DNA of 64,000 nucleotides from Palaemon carinicauda (taxonomy: Eukaryota; Arthropoda; Malacostraca; Decapoda; Palaemonidae): contig NC_090761.1 in assembly GCF_036898095.1 (NCBI RefSeq), positions 47,994,836 through 48,058,835 on the forward strand. The letters are read 5' to 3'. This document shows positions 31,133-43,100 of the stretch, in pieces. Below the pieces are notes generated by a model. It saw only the letters and a list, made by a program, of their open reading frames with translations. It had not been told where the DNA came from and made no database searches. Both the position numbers and the translations under genes were made by a program. The number at the start of each line of letters is the position of its first letter. The stretch's first letter is position 1.

Positions 31133-34100
31133 GTAAAGATATTTTTAGTTCTAAAACATCGTGTTACATATATTATGTATTTAAGTGATGTCATGATATT
31201 CTCATGACATATCTTTAATTTAGGGACTGGTGGGGTTCTTTAATTTATGGGTAATTAATTTAAATACTCTTTATTTGGGGATCTACTTTAGATACACTAC
31301 CGGTGACAGTATTTTATATTTTAGAAATGGAATTTACATTGGTATTTAATCTATTTAACCAATTATTATATCGTATACTGTCTTACAGATAGTAGGTAGT
31401 TTATATGGAGTACGTTAATCTACCAAAAGCTCGCATTACGATAAGCTATGCCCAAATGAGTTCAGCCGGATTAGTTTATAACAGAATACTCAATTCTCAC
31501 CAAACACGAACCATATAATTTCTGGTATATATAATGCTTTAATTTCTAGCTACATATTTTAACCCTGTAATTTCCATACTTTCTTGATTTTTATTTCATG
31601 AGTCTTGGAGGATGCCAGAAAACTTTCAATCAATCAATAATGAGTCTTGGAGTAGACCACCTCCCCCATTACAAAAACAATCGTAATCTCAGTGAGAAAC
31701 TTTTTAGATAGAGGGAGGACACTAAACATTATTGATTTATAATGATAATAATGAGAAATGCGTAGTAAACACAAAGGGGTGTATCTAGTTGGTTGGGACA
31801 GGTGTGAATTTATTATTTGTCATTGATTTTGTTTATGTTGAATATGTTCTTTACCTTTTTCTGAAATAGGTGTAATGAAGCTAATTTTACAATGACACAA
31901 ATTGATGTAAAATTTCGGTACTCTCGCACCCATCAAGTTTTTGCTTATAAAACCATTTTTCTGTTACTACTTGTTTTATATGTGGGAACCTTTGTATATT
32001 AGCGGCTAGTTCCTCCTGTGTGGATTAGAAATGGACATCAACTAACCTAAACTTTCCCCCTAACATAACCTACGAGCCGTGTCCTAACCTGCTTACCTAA
32101 CGAGGGGACTAATGGCCCCCTGGGACCCCCTTACACTACTGTATTCTAAGTTAGCCGTGATCAAACATATAGGTGGCCACTATCATACATACACCCCTAT
32201 ATGGGTTTTGATGTTATCATCCGGTAAAGTATCGATTTCCGATTACTACTACCCAACATAACCCCAACAGTAATTAGGCAACCCAAGGTGGGAAACAGGG
32301 TTTTGGGTGGGATAAAATGAAAACTGATGAATTACTGAAGATAACAGCAGAAACCAACAAATCAACAGGCAACTTATTGATAAATGGTTTTCATCCAATA
32401 TCTGCAGCCGTTATCTCTCAAGCACTGTTCTCTCCAGAGTTCCGTTTTCTTTTGAACACAAACTTCTCGGTCTTTAATTTCTAAACAGAAACAATCGCAA
32501 GAACACCAGTTAATGTAAACTTCCCCTCTTAACCTAACCTGGAAGCCATATCCTTACCTACCGGGTGGAGGCTTTTCCCCCTAGTGACTTCCCCCCTTAG
32601 ACACTGTATCATTAACTTATGATGAGACCTACTCTGTAATGTCTTAGCTTAATAGTCAGAATCTGAGTAATCCAAATCAAGGTTAAAAAACAGGTGACAG
32701 TTTATGTTCAAAATGGCGGTTATTCTACACAGAAAACACACTATACTGTACCTGTACAGTACTAGGAATTGTATATGTTTTATACTCTCTGCTCTATATA
32801 AGTTCAGTGGTGCAGTTTACTAAACCCCAACCAAGCTGTCATTGTTTAAAATACAGGTACTTGCATGGTTTTCATCACATTTATATTATATAGTTAGCTG
32901 AAGTTTGAAGTTGCAGTCCTCATTTATTAGTTTGTTCAACCAGATTTTTTTTATTTGTGGATCTTTAAATTATATTCAGTTATCACAAACAGTGAGCAAT
33001 CTTTGATGCCATACCATTTAAAATTTATATGCTGTTGTAAATTTTCAGAATTTATTAACACAAGTCTGTCTATACCGAAATTTAGTCTGGATATAATCGT
33101 TAGGTTGAAGACCAAGTAGATGGAACTTTTGAATGATTGATGGAGCTTGCATGGATATTGTAAAAAGCAAATATAGGAGCCTTTGTAGGGTGACGGCTAG
33201 ATCCCGTAGAAAACGGGAATATTCTGAACTGAGGCTGTCGTTCTAAAAACGATTTTGGCGGGAGAAGCCAACTTAAAAGATCCACCTAACCTATGCTAAA
33301 AGCCGTATCCTGACCCAGGGGGCTTTCCCCCCCCCCACCTCCCACCCTTACACAACAGTTTCCTTACCCACGAGTACGACTAGAAAAGCTAACTTAAAAA
33401 ACCCACCTAACCTATGCTAAAAGCCGTGTCCTTACCCAGGGGGGGCCGGACCCCCTTACACAACATATTTAAGATCCGTAGACCATTTCCAAACGTTTTT
33501 ATACTATACAAGATAACAGTCTGAGCGATAATAAGCAAATTAGGACGCTTGGCCGTAGCGCTACAAACTACCCCAAATATATAATGGGAATTGTGGAGGG
33601 ATTATAAGAACATTGTATATAGAAAATTGAGTTCGTAGTTTGACAAATGGATAAATATTTCAAAGTGCTGTTGAGTTATATTTTATTATGAAGGAAACAG
33701 CTTGCCTTCAAAAAAGAAATTTCAACAGACCAGTTTTATCTTTGAGTATTGTAACCTGGTTTGGCATGTAATTAACAGTACCGAGATAGTCACTACAGCA
33801 TCAATGTGCATTATTTGGCCTTTTACTGGTTTTCTCACAAGGATAATTGTGTATATTTTATTTTCAGCCGTGTCAGATGCCATCAAGACCTCCTTGGGGC
33901 CTCGGGGCATGGACAAGATGATCCAGGATAGCAAAGGTGAAGTTACAATCACTAATGATGGGGCAACCATCCTGAAGCAGATGAAAGTTCTCCATCCAGC
34001 TGCCAAGATGCTTGTGGAACTCTCCCAAGCTCAAGATGCTGAAGCTGGTGATGGTACCACCAGTGTAGTTATTTTAGCAGGTATGAATATTTTTTTTAGG

Positions 34101-37100
34101 CTGACATTAAGTAGAGATGTACTGTATTATGCTTTTGGAATCGGGCAATACCTATGAGATGTAAAAAAAACTATTTTTAAGTTTGTGGAAAAGCAAGTCG
34201 AAAAGAAGTTACGGTTGCCATCTTTGTTCCTACACGAATACAAGCTTGTTATACTGTTAAATAAGGATTATGTCATCACCGTAGATGGAACAGCTATTCA
34301 ATTCATTAACTAAAGTAGAGCAGGTGGTGAATGAGCAATTACCCCTCTCTTTGAAAGCTTGTCACTTCTGTCTTTGGCCACAAGAACTATGAACATGCTG
34401 TACTATTGAGTTAATTATTTCAAGACAAGATATTTTTACTTGCTGGGAAAATGGTGGAGTTTGCAACAGGTTGAGGGGTAAACCAGCTGTAGGTCTACTC
34501 TCTGTAGTGGGTATGATAGTTGACCCTCATCTACGTGTGTCAAGTGTAAGTCGTGGCCAACTGTGCAGGTCCTTGGATATGTATTGGAAAGGAATAGAGT
34601 TCTAACCCTTCTCCGGAGTCTGTCTTGACAATGTTCAAGAAGACACCGAAGAAGTCTTTCGCGTCTTCCATTCATTATTCTTGCATTTATAGTAAAAGGT
34701 ATTGAAGTCCATGTGATTGGAAACCTCACGCCCTTTTTTCCGTGAGTATCGGGTCACAGAATTTTGGTATTGGCTTTCCAGCATTCTCAATTCACCATAC
34801 TCCTTGAAATGGAACCTATGTTCGTTTTTATATCTTGTACGGAATGCGAGACCTTTCCTTGGTAAGCACTGAGTTTTCCTTTCCCTCGTCATGTTTCGTC
34901 TTTATTGGAATGTTCTGATTGGGTTCTCTCTTGCCAAACCAAGTATCTCTTCGTGGTCATTGTTATCCTCAGGATGGGCCGCACGCCACAATTGGGAACC
35001 ATATGATTGACAGCCAGATTGGGAATCATGCAATTAGGAACTTCGACTCGTTTTTCAGGTGATAGTTACTTTCAAGTCACCAGGTAAATACTTTGCCTAT
35101 TATTGTTACTGCCCCAAAGAGGAAGAAGATATTGCCACCGAAGCACAAGACCCCTGATCTTGCAAAACCACCAGATTTCTGTGCTTAATTTCTTGAGGGG
35201 AGCAGTGCTGCAACAAAGTCAAACCCTATGGGAGGTGTTCTTTGTGGTATGAAATACATGAGCGTGACCAGTGATCGGTTTCAGGCGAGACTGCACACGA
35301 GCACTGCTTGTCAAGACCAGGCCATCCGTTTATGCCACTTTCTTGCCTAGGATGTTCCTGAACCACTTCGGTGATAACGTTGCTTGGAGTCTTCCCCCAA
35401 GCCGATACTGCTTCCCAAACTCAGTTTTCCCAAATACCAAGACCATCCAGTTGGGTCAAATGTTACGGATTAGAAAAGGTGATTTTTCTATCAGAACCTA
35501 GTACTCTTACAAGTACAGTACTAGGATACCACATGTTTGCGTGGTTGTTAACAAGGATCCTCCCCAACTTAGAACAGGCATTCGATCACCCCCTTTCATT
35601 CCCCGACCAGGTGATGAGTGTCTTAGGGGAGGAAGAATTATTTGATGAAACATTGAGATAATATTTTTAAAGGTGTCCAAGAAGACTGATTGAAAAGGTT
35701 GCTTAACTGTGACTTTTACCTTTTCTCCCTGTGGAAGAAACAGTGCAGTACCAAGAACCTTCCCCTCGGTGAAGAGACACTAATACTGTACCTCCTCGTC
35801 TCTTAAGCTAAGTAAAAGGATGTGTACTGGATCGGACTCTTGATTAGATCAGTTGGTACACTGTACAGGACCTCATGCACCTACACACAAGAACAAGCTT
35901 AACTTATTAGCACCCATTGCCTGTGCTACATTCTAACTAGAATAAGCACTCGCTAGTCTCAGCTACTTGTGCTTGTCTGATGAAAATTAGCACGCTTCTA
36001 AATCCCGCCACCTGGGCTTAAATCTTACTAGAATGAGCACATGCACTACCTTCCGCATGAAGTCAAGGATATTAGATCTATCAGAATTTTCAGGAAAAAC
36101 CTGGCAATGGTGCTGGTCTTGAGAATGGAAGTCTAGTACAAGTCAATCTTTGCAGTTCATTACCCACAGGTTTAAAGTCTCCCATGAATGGCAGAGGCAA
36201 GTGACAAGATACTGTCCTAAAGACTGACCATACATATATATGATTAATTCCCAAGGCCCTTCCATGAAGCTAGGACAAGGGAGAGCCAGGTAATGGCTGT
36301 CGATGACCCCTAACCCTCCATCGCTTGCTCAAAAAGAATGGTGAGGTTGCAGACATTCCAGTACTAGAAACTATCGAGCTTGGGTGGGTTTCAAACTCCC
36401 GCTAGCAGATTACCATGGAGGGATATTTTTAATAGGCTACCACAGCCCTAGGATAGTCTTTTCTATTGTCCTGTTGTAGCCACTGAACAATTCGTTGCAT
36501 ACCTATTTCCTTCATGGGGCAATTAGCATCTTGTCTACAATAGCTGTTGCAACATATGTCTGGAAGTAAGAGGTACAATGTCTGGCCCTTTTCCTCTTCT
36601 TTTTTCTCCGTGGGGGTGTAGTTACTCGGTTATATGCTGTATCAGACGCCAGATGCAACCAAGCTTCGTAACTAAATATCTTTATAGACAAGTTCTTTAT
36701 TGAAGGATTTCCCTCCCTAGTGGAATTGTATGCAACCAAATTCTAGTGCAAGGCCATGCAATCAGAGTCTGTTATCAGACAAAATAACCTTACGGGTTTA
36801 GCTTCTTCCATGACGCCTAACAGTTTCCTGGAAGGGACTTACTTAAGACCTGTGACATGTCCGTGTTCAGGTTATGAAGTTGACTAGGAGTCATCACTTT
36901 TGCTTTGAATTTCCCCGGGTCGGTAAACTAGCCATATTGGTTTTAGGGACTTCCCTCCTTTATGAGGATGGGTCTCCTACTAAAGGTTGAAGGTTAAAAA
37001 GAGGGTAACACTACACTACCTCGTTTGAAGTGTAAACAGCTGTTCCATCTTGACTGAAGAACTATTAAAGGTTAGAAAAAAATACAAATTGACTAGAAAA

Positions 37101-40100
37101 TCTGTGATATTTTAAAATTACTGCAGTTATTTGAAAAATTAAAATATCTGCTATTCCATTAAATATCTAATTATTTTAGTATTGTGTACAGCATTTGGTT
37201 TTACATGGTATCACCAAGATGTCAAACTTTTTTGCAGGCCTTTAAAGATTACCTTATGTCCGCTGGATTCTAGATATTGTTCCTTAGGTTTATGGTACAG
37301 TATTTGCAAGACATTGATGATTGTAACATGTTCCGGGTATTTATTCTATTGGTATATTGTTCTGTTTAGATGTTTGCATCATATAGGCTATGTTTTTGTA
37401 ATATCTAAACTTGATAATATGATAGCTTTCTATAATGTACTGTGCTGAAATTTTAGCTTTTTTTTTTATATGTAACTTTCCCTTTCTTCCTTACTGTTCC
37501 TTCAAATTTTATGGCTGTGCTTTTTCAATTTTTGAGCCATTATTTGCAGACGCCCTCCAAGAAAGTGGATTGTCATTTTTAATTAAGTTTTTTCATGGCA
37601 AAGGTCATGAATAATTTTTTTCAGGCTAAAAATTATGAATAGATGTTTTAGGGTAAAAATTATGACTACATTTTTTTCATGGCAAAATTAATGAAGAAAT
37701 TATTTTTCCAGGAGCGATGTTGGAAACTTCACAACAGTTGCTGACCAAAGGCTTTCATCCATCCAACATCTCTGACTCGCTCCTTCATTTTGCAGCAAAA
37801 GCTGTAGAAGTTCTTGAATCTATGGCCATTCCAGTTGATCTGTCAGATCGTGCTTCTCTTTTGAAGAGTGCAAATACCTCTCTCAATTCCAAGGTATTAC
37901 TTTTCCCATAAATTGCGTACAAAAGGTTGAATGAAATGTATCATATACTGTGCTAACGTTTCAGTAATTGAGCATTTTACCTTCAATTGAATAGTAATAA
38001 CTTTGCATTTCTAGGTATTTGATAAAGAAAATACATCACTCCAGTAACTTTCGACTCATATTGAAGATTTTGATACAGTATTGCAATTATTCAATATCAT
38101 TAAATTATTAGACTTGGTCTTCCTTAGACTGGTTGCATTACTCGGGTTGTTTATAAAGTGTTTAGTTTACTACCTTTGGGACCAAATTGAGAATGAACTT
38201 TAGATGTGGGCAACTGATGTTGGTTATACAAATAGCGAAGTCATAGTGAGACAATTTCCTTTTCAGGTTGTTCATGAACATTCAGGCATGTTAGCCCCTA
38301 TGGCTGTAGATGCTGTCCTGAAAATTGTGGATCCCAATCAAGACACAAATGTTGACCTTCACGACATCCGCATCATTAAGAAACTTGGTGAAACTGTAGA
38401 AGATTCACAGTTGGTTGATGGTATTGTTTTCACACAAAAGTCTCAAGGCCATGGAGGACCTAACAGAATGGAGAAGGCCAAGATCGGTCTAATTCAGTTC
38501 TGCATCTCTCCTCCCAAAACTGATGTAAGTTGAAATGAACTTTGTTGATTTTTTAAACTGTTATTTGTTCCGTAACCGAAATACAAACCACGCTATTTAC
38601 ATAGGGTTTATTTTCGGCGTAGCTGAAATGACGAGCCATTAGCTTTTAACGAGGATTAAACTACCCCCGCGCTAGTTAGCACGGGGGTAGGGGAGTTGTA
38701 GCTAGCTACCCCTCCCCCCACACACACCGGTGAGCTGCTTCACTTCAATTTTGGCTCGGACGATGTACAGATGTGTCTGTCTTGTCCTCGCATTTTTAAC
38801 AGCCTTAATCTGTTTTCTTTTTCTTTCAGTTGTGTGTTTGAAGTTGGTCTCTACCTTTTCTTCCCATTATGCGGAAGTGCCCTGGACTCCCCGACCGCCC
38901 CTGTGGAACATTCATGTCGGTGGTCGATACAGACCCTCACACCCTTTGCCCGCAGTGTCGAGGTCAACGGTGTGAAAGTGATAATGTTTGTATGGAATGT
39001 AGGGAGTGGCCTACTTCCCAGTGGGAGAGGTTTGCCCGGCGGCGTAAGAAGAGTTCTAAGCGAGACCGTTCTCCCTCAGGGACTGCCTTGGGGAAGGAAG
39101 GCTCCAAGGACTCTTCTTCCGTTGCCCGAACCTCCTCCGAAGCTCCCACTCGTTTGGTCTCTCGCGAGAGGTCGCAGAGTGGTAGCGTAGGTCCTTCTTT
39201 TGTTTCCCAATCTCGGGGTTCGGGAGAGGGTGTTGCCTCTCATAGCGAGGCAGCTCCCCCTCCTCCTCCGGGAGAGGACATTATTGATTTTGTTGATTAT
39301 GACCAAACTGTATCTAACAATGATCTTTTCCAGCTTTGGGCTTCCTTGGGGCTTAAGGGCTCGCCCTCCAAGGAAGCCCTGTTTGATCTGATCCAGTTGG
39401 GGGCAGCTGTCCAACAGTCACCGGTTATACCAGAGGTAGACCCTCTGTCTATTGTCGACGTTGTTGTGGCAGAGGCGTCCGACGGGTCGGGTCAAACCCC
39501 GGCTGCTACTGTTGCGGATGTTGCTGAAGGCTCAGGTTCCCCCTCCGAACATCCTTCGAGGGGGAAGCTGGGTCCAACAGTCTCTCCTGCGGGTGTTCCT
39601 CTCCCTCGGGGGAGTGCACTAACAGAGACTCCTCTTCGGAGCACCGACGACGGTGATACCCTGCCTCGAGGTCGTCTTCGCCGTAAGGCTCGCCCTCCTC
39701 TTCGCCGCCGAGGCCTTCCTTCTTCTTATAAGGGAGTTAAGAGGCGCCTTCTCTTCGAGTCTTCATCTTCGTTGTCCCCTGCAAAGGAATCTTCTCGTCG
39801 GGAGCAGACCGTGGCAGTGACATCACTGGAACTCTCCGCAGATCGTTCGCGATCTCCTGCGCCTGCCAGATCTTCCTTGTTAATTCAAGCATCGGTCCCT
39901 TTGGGGCAGAAGGGCTTATCCCACAATGTGGGTAAGTCCCTTCCGCCCCAGGTTTCACCTGTGCGCCTTCAGTAGAGCGCACAAGCGCCACCGTTCTTCT
40001 GATCACCAGCGCCCTCCTGCTCGCTAGCGCCCTCCTGCTCGCTAGCGCTCTCCTGCGCGCAAGCGCTCTCCTGCTGAAGAGTCACCTGACTCTTCTCGCC

Positions 40101-43100
40101 AGCGCTCTCCTGCTGCGCCAACTCGCCCGCACGCCCACGCTCTCATCTCCGCGCGCCTGCGCGCCAATGGTCGCCCGTGCGTGACCCAGCGGTTTTGCCA
40201 GCGCGACCCCCAACGCGATTCCCGCCGGGTTTCACAGCGCGCCTAACCTTGCGAGTTGCCGGGGCCGCGTTCTTCCAGATCGTCCTCGCGATCGCCATCT
40301 CGTAAGCGCCGAGCATGTGTCCAGGAGCAGGAAGATTCATCGGAGAGATCCAGGCAACATTCTTCTTCCCTTTCTTCATTTCAGGCAGGCCCAGTAGTAT
40401 CCACTCCTAAGGATCAGCCGATCCCCTTCCCTCCAGTGGGAATCGCTGACACTGCGTCAGTCAGCCGCCAGCCTTGGTTTGGTTCCCTGAGGAAAGCAGT
40501 CGTGCAGGCTATGAAGCCAGCCCTCGCTGATCTGGGACTAAAACCAAAGGCTCCCTCGCCCCCGCTGAAGAGAAGGAGAGGAGTGGATTTTGCGGTAACT
40601 TCTCTCAGGGTTAAGCTGGCTCCCAAGAGGTCCGTCGGGAAGGCCCCTTCCCCTTTGCAGGCGTTTTCTCCTTCTCCTGCGGACGAACCTTTCCCGTCCT
40701 CGGGAGAATCCAGCGAGGTGAGGCGCACTCCCACGGCACCAATGGGAGGAACCCCACCTCAAGGAAGAGAAACGTCTCGCGTAGGAGGGACCTTCCAGAC
40801 CTCTTTGCTAGAGTCCTGTATCCCTCCCAGGAGGGAGCCCAAGGACTCGATCCCCAAGTCATCATCGAGGATTCGTCCAGAGCCAACCATTCCCCGGGAG
40901 AACGTCCACGTGTCCCCCCCAAGAAGAGCCATTGGGGACAGGAGACTCAGCTGCCAGTCCACAAGGAGGAGAGCAGCGCGAGTCAGAGCATGCCTTCTGG
41001 CAGGTCCTTAATTTAATGAGGCAACTCAATAGTTTTAAGGACCCCGAGACCGCCCCTCGTGAAGGCAAGGATACGGTCCTGGGCCAAGTTTATGGTATTC
41101 AGAAGCCCCCCATGGCCAGTGCAGCCCTGCCATGGTTCCAGGGGGTGAAGAGTGCCAGGGACAAGGTCGAGGGCCAGCTTTCTGAGCTCGCCTCCTCCAG
41201 CCGTTCTTCTGCCGGGAACAAGCTCCTCCCACCTAGCAGAGGAAGTACTTCGAGATCATGGAGGAGTCTTGTTTAGCTCTTCCCCTCCACCACTCTGTGG
41301 AAGAGCTCACCAGGGGTCTCTCTCTAGAGAAACTCAATGCCCGGCAGGTGACATTTTCAGCGTCGGAGATCCTAAGCCAAGAGAAAGTCGCTAAGTGTGC
41401 CATATAGGCCACTTCGTGGCTGGATGTCTGACTAGGGTCTCTGGGCATCCTATTGCGCTCTGAGGACTTGTCCAAGGAGAGCAATAGGAAGGCCCTGGAG
41501 ACCTTCCTCCTCTCGTACACGCGCTCCATCGAGTTTTTGGTTCACCAGGTCACTAACCTGTGGGGTAATTCTATTCTAAAGCGTCGTGTTGCGGTGACTG
41601 AGAGGTTCCACCCGAAGGTCCCGCTATGGATGTCAGCAAGCTCAGACATTCTTCCATCTTTGGAGGAAACCTGTTTGAGCCCAAGGATATAGAACGGACA
41701 GCTGAGAGGTGGAGGAAGATGAGTCATGATTCGCTCTTCCAGAAGGCCCTTACATCTTGGCCCTACAAACCTCCAGCTCCTCAACAGCAACAGCAGCCTC
41801 GCAGGACACCGAAGCAGGCTCCGGCAGCTAAGACCAAGGTGTCTAAACAGCAGCCCTTTCCTGTCAAAGACAAGAAGGGCGGAAAGTCCTCCAGGGGAGG
41901 CCGAAATCCTAGAAGGAGCGGCCAAGGCCGGAAACGCTAGGATTGGCAATCCCCCTGCGTGTCCACCTGTAGGGGGATGCCTGCAAAGTTGCGTGCACAG
42001 GTGGCACCAACACGGGGCCGATTCCTGGACGGTCTCTGTGATCGGACAAGGATATTGCGTCCCGTTCATAACATCTCAACCTCCCCTGGCAGCAAATCCA
42101 GTGTCGTTGAGCTCCTATGCCATGGGATCAGCAAAGGGGCTAGCCCTTCGGGCAGAAGTCGAGACCATGCTCAAGAAGGATGCTCTCCAGGAGGTCTTAG
42201 ACGGCTCCCCAGGCTTCTTCAGTCGACTCTTTCTTGTAAAGAAGGCGTCTGGAGGCTGGAGACCCGTCATCGACCTCTCAGCCCTGAACAAGTTTGTCAA
42301 GCAAACTTCGTTCAGCATGGAGACAGCAGACACGGACAGACTTGCAGTGAGACCGCAAGACTTCATGTGCACGCTGGATCTGAAGGACGCGTACTTCCAG
42401 ATCCCAATCCATCCGTCTTCCAGGAAGTACCTAAGATTCAGCCTAGACAACAAGATCTACCAGTTCAAGGTGCTGTGTTTCGGTCTCTCCACAGCACCGC
42501 AGGTGTTCACCAGAGTGTTCACACTGATATCTTCGTGGGCGCTCAGGAACGGCATCCGTCTCCTCCGTTATCTGGACGACTGGCTGATCCTGGCAGACTC
42601 GGAGTCGACCCTTCTTCGACACCGAGACAGGCTTCTGGCAATTTGCCAAGATCTAGGGATCATGGTAAATCTCGAGAAGTCCTCTCTGCTCCCAACACAA
42701 CGACTGGTATATCTAGGCATGATATTAGACACCAATCTCCACAAAGCCTTTCCATCAGATGACAGGATAGCAATGCTGAGGAGGGTTGCAGAGCCTTTCC
42801 TCAGTCGAGAAGAGCTTCCTGCCCAATCGTGGTTGCGTCTCTTAGGTCACCTAGCCTCCTTGGCCCGTCTAGTTCCCAACGGCCGCCTCAGGATGAGATC
42901 TCTGCAGTGGCGGCTCAAGTCCCGGTGGGATCAAGGCATCGATTCCCCGGACTCTGGTCTCGATAGGACCTGTGGAACGGACGGACCTGCGGTGGTGGCT
43001 GACCGACGACAACCTTCGAAAGGGAGTGGATCTTCTCGTCCTTCCCCCAGATTTGATGCTGTTTTCGGATGCATCAAAAGAAGGGTGAGGGGGCCCACGT

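Noticed and set aside
35271..35661. Short plus-strand frames in CCT4 intron 2
   Set aside because: No motif or similarity; overlapping frames of similar length suggest chance openness in old inserted DNA.
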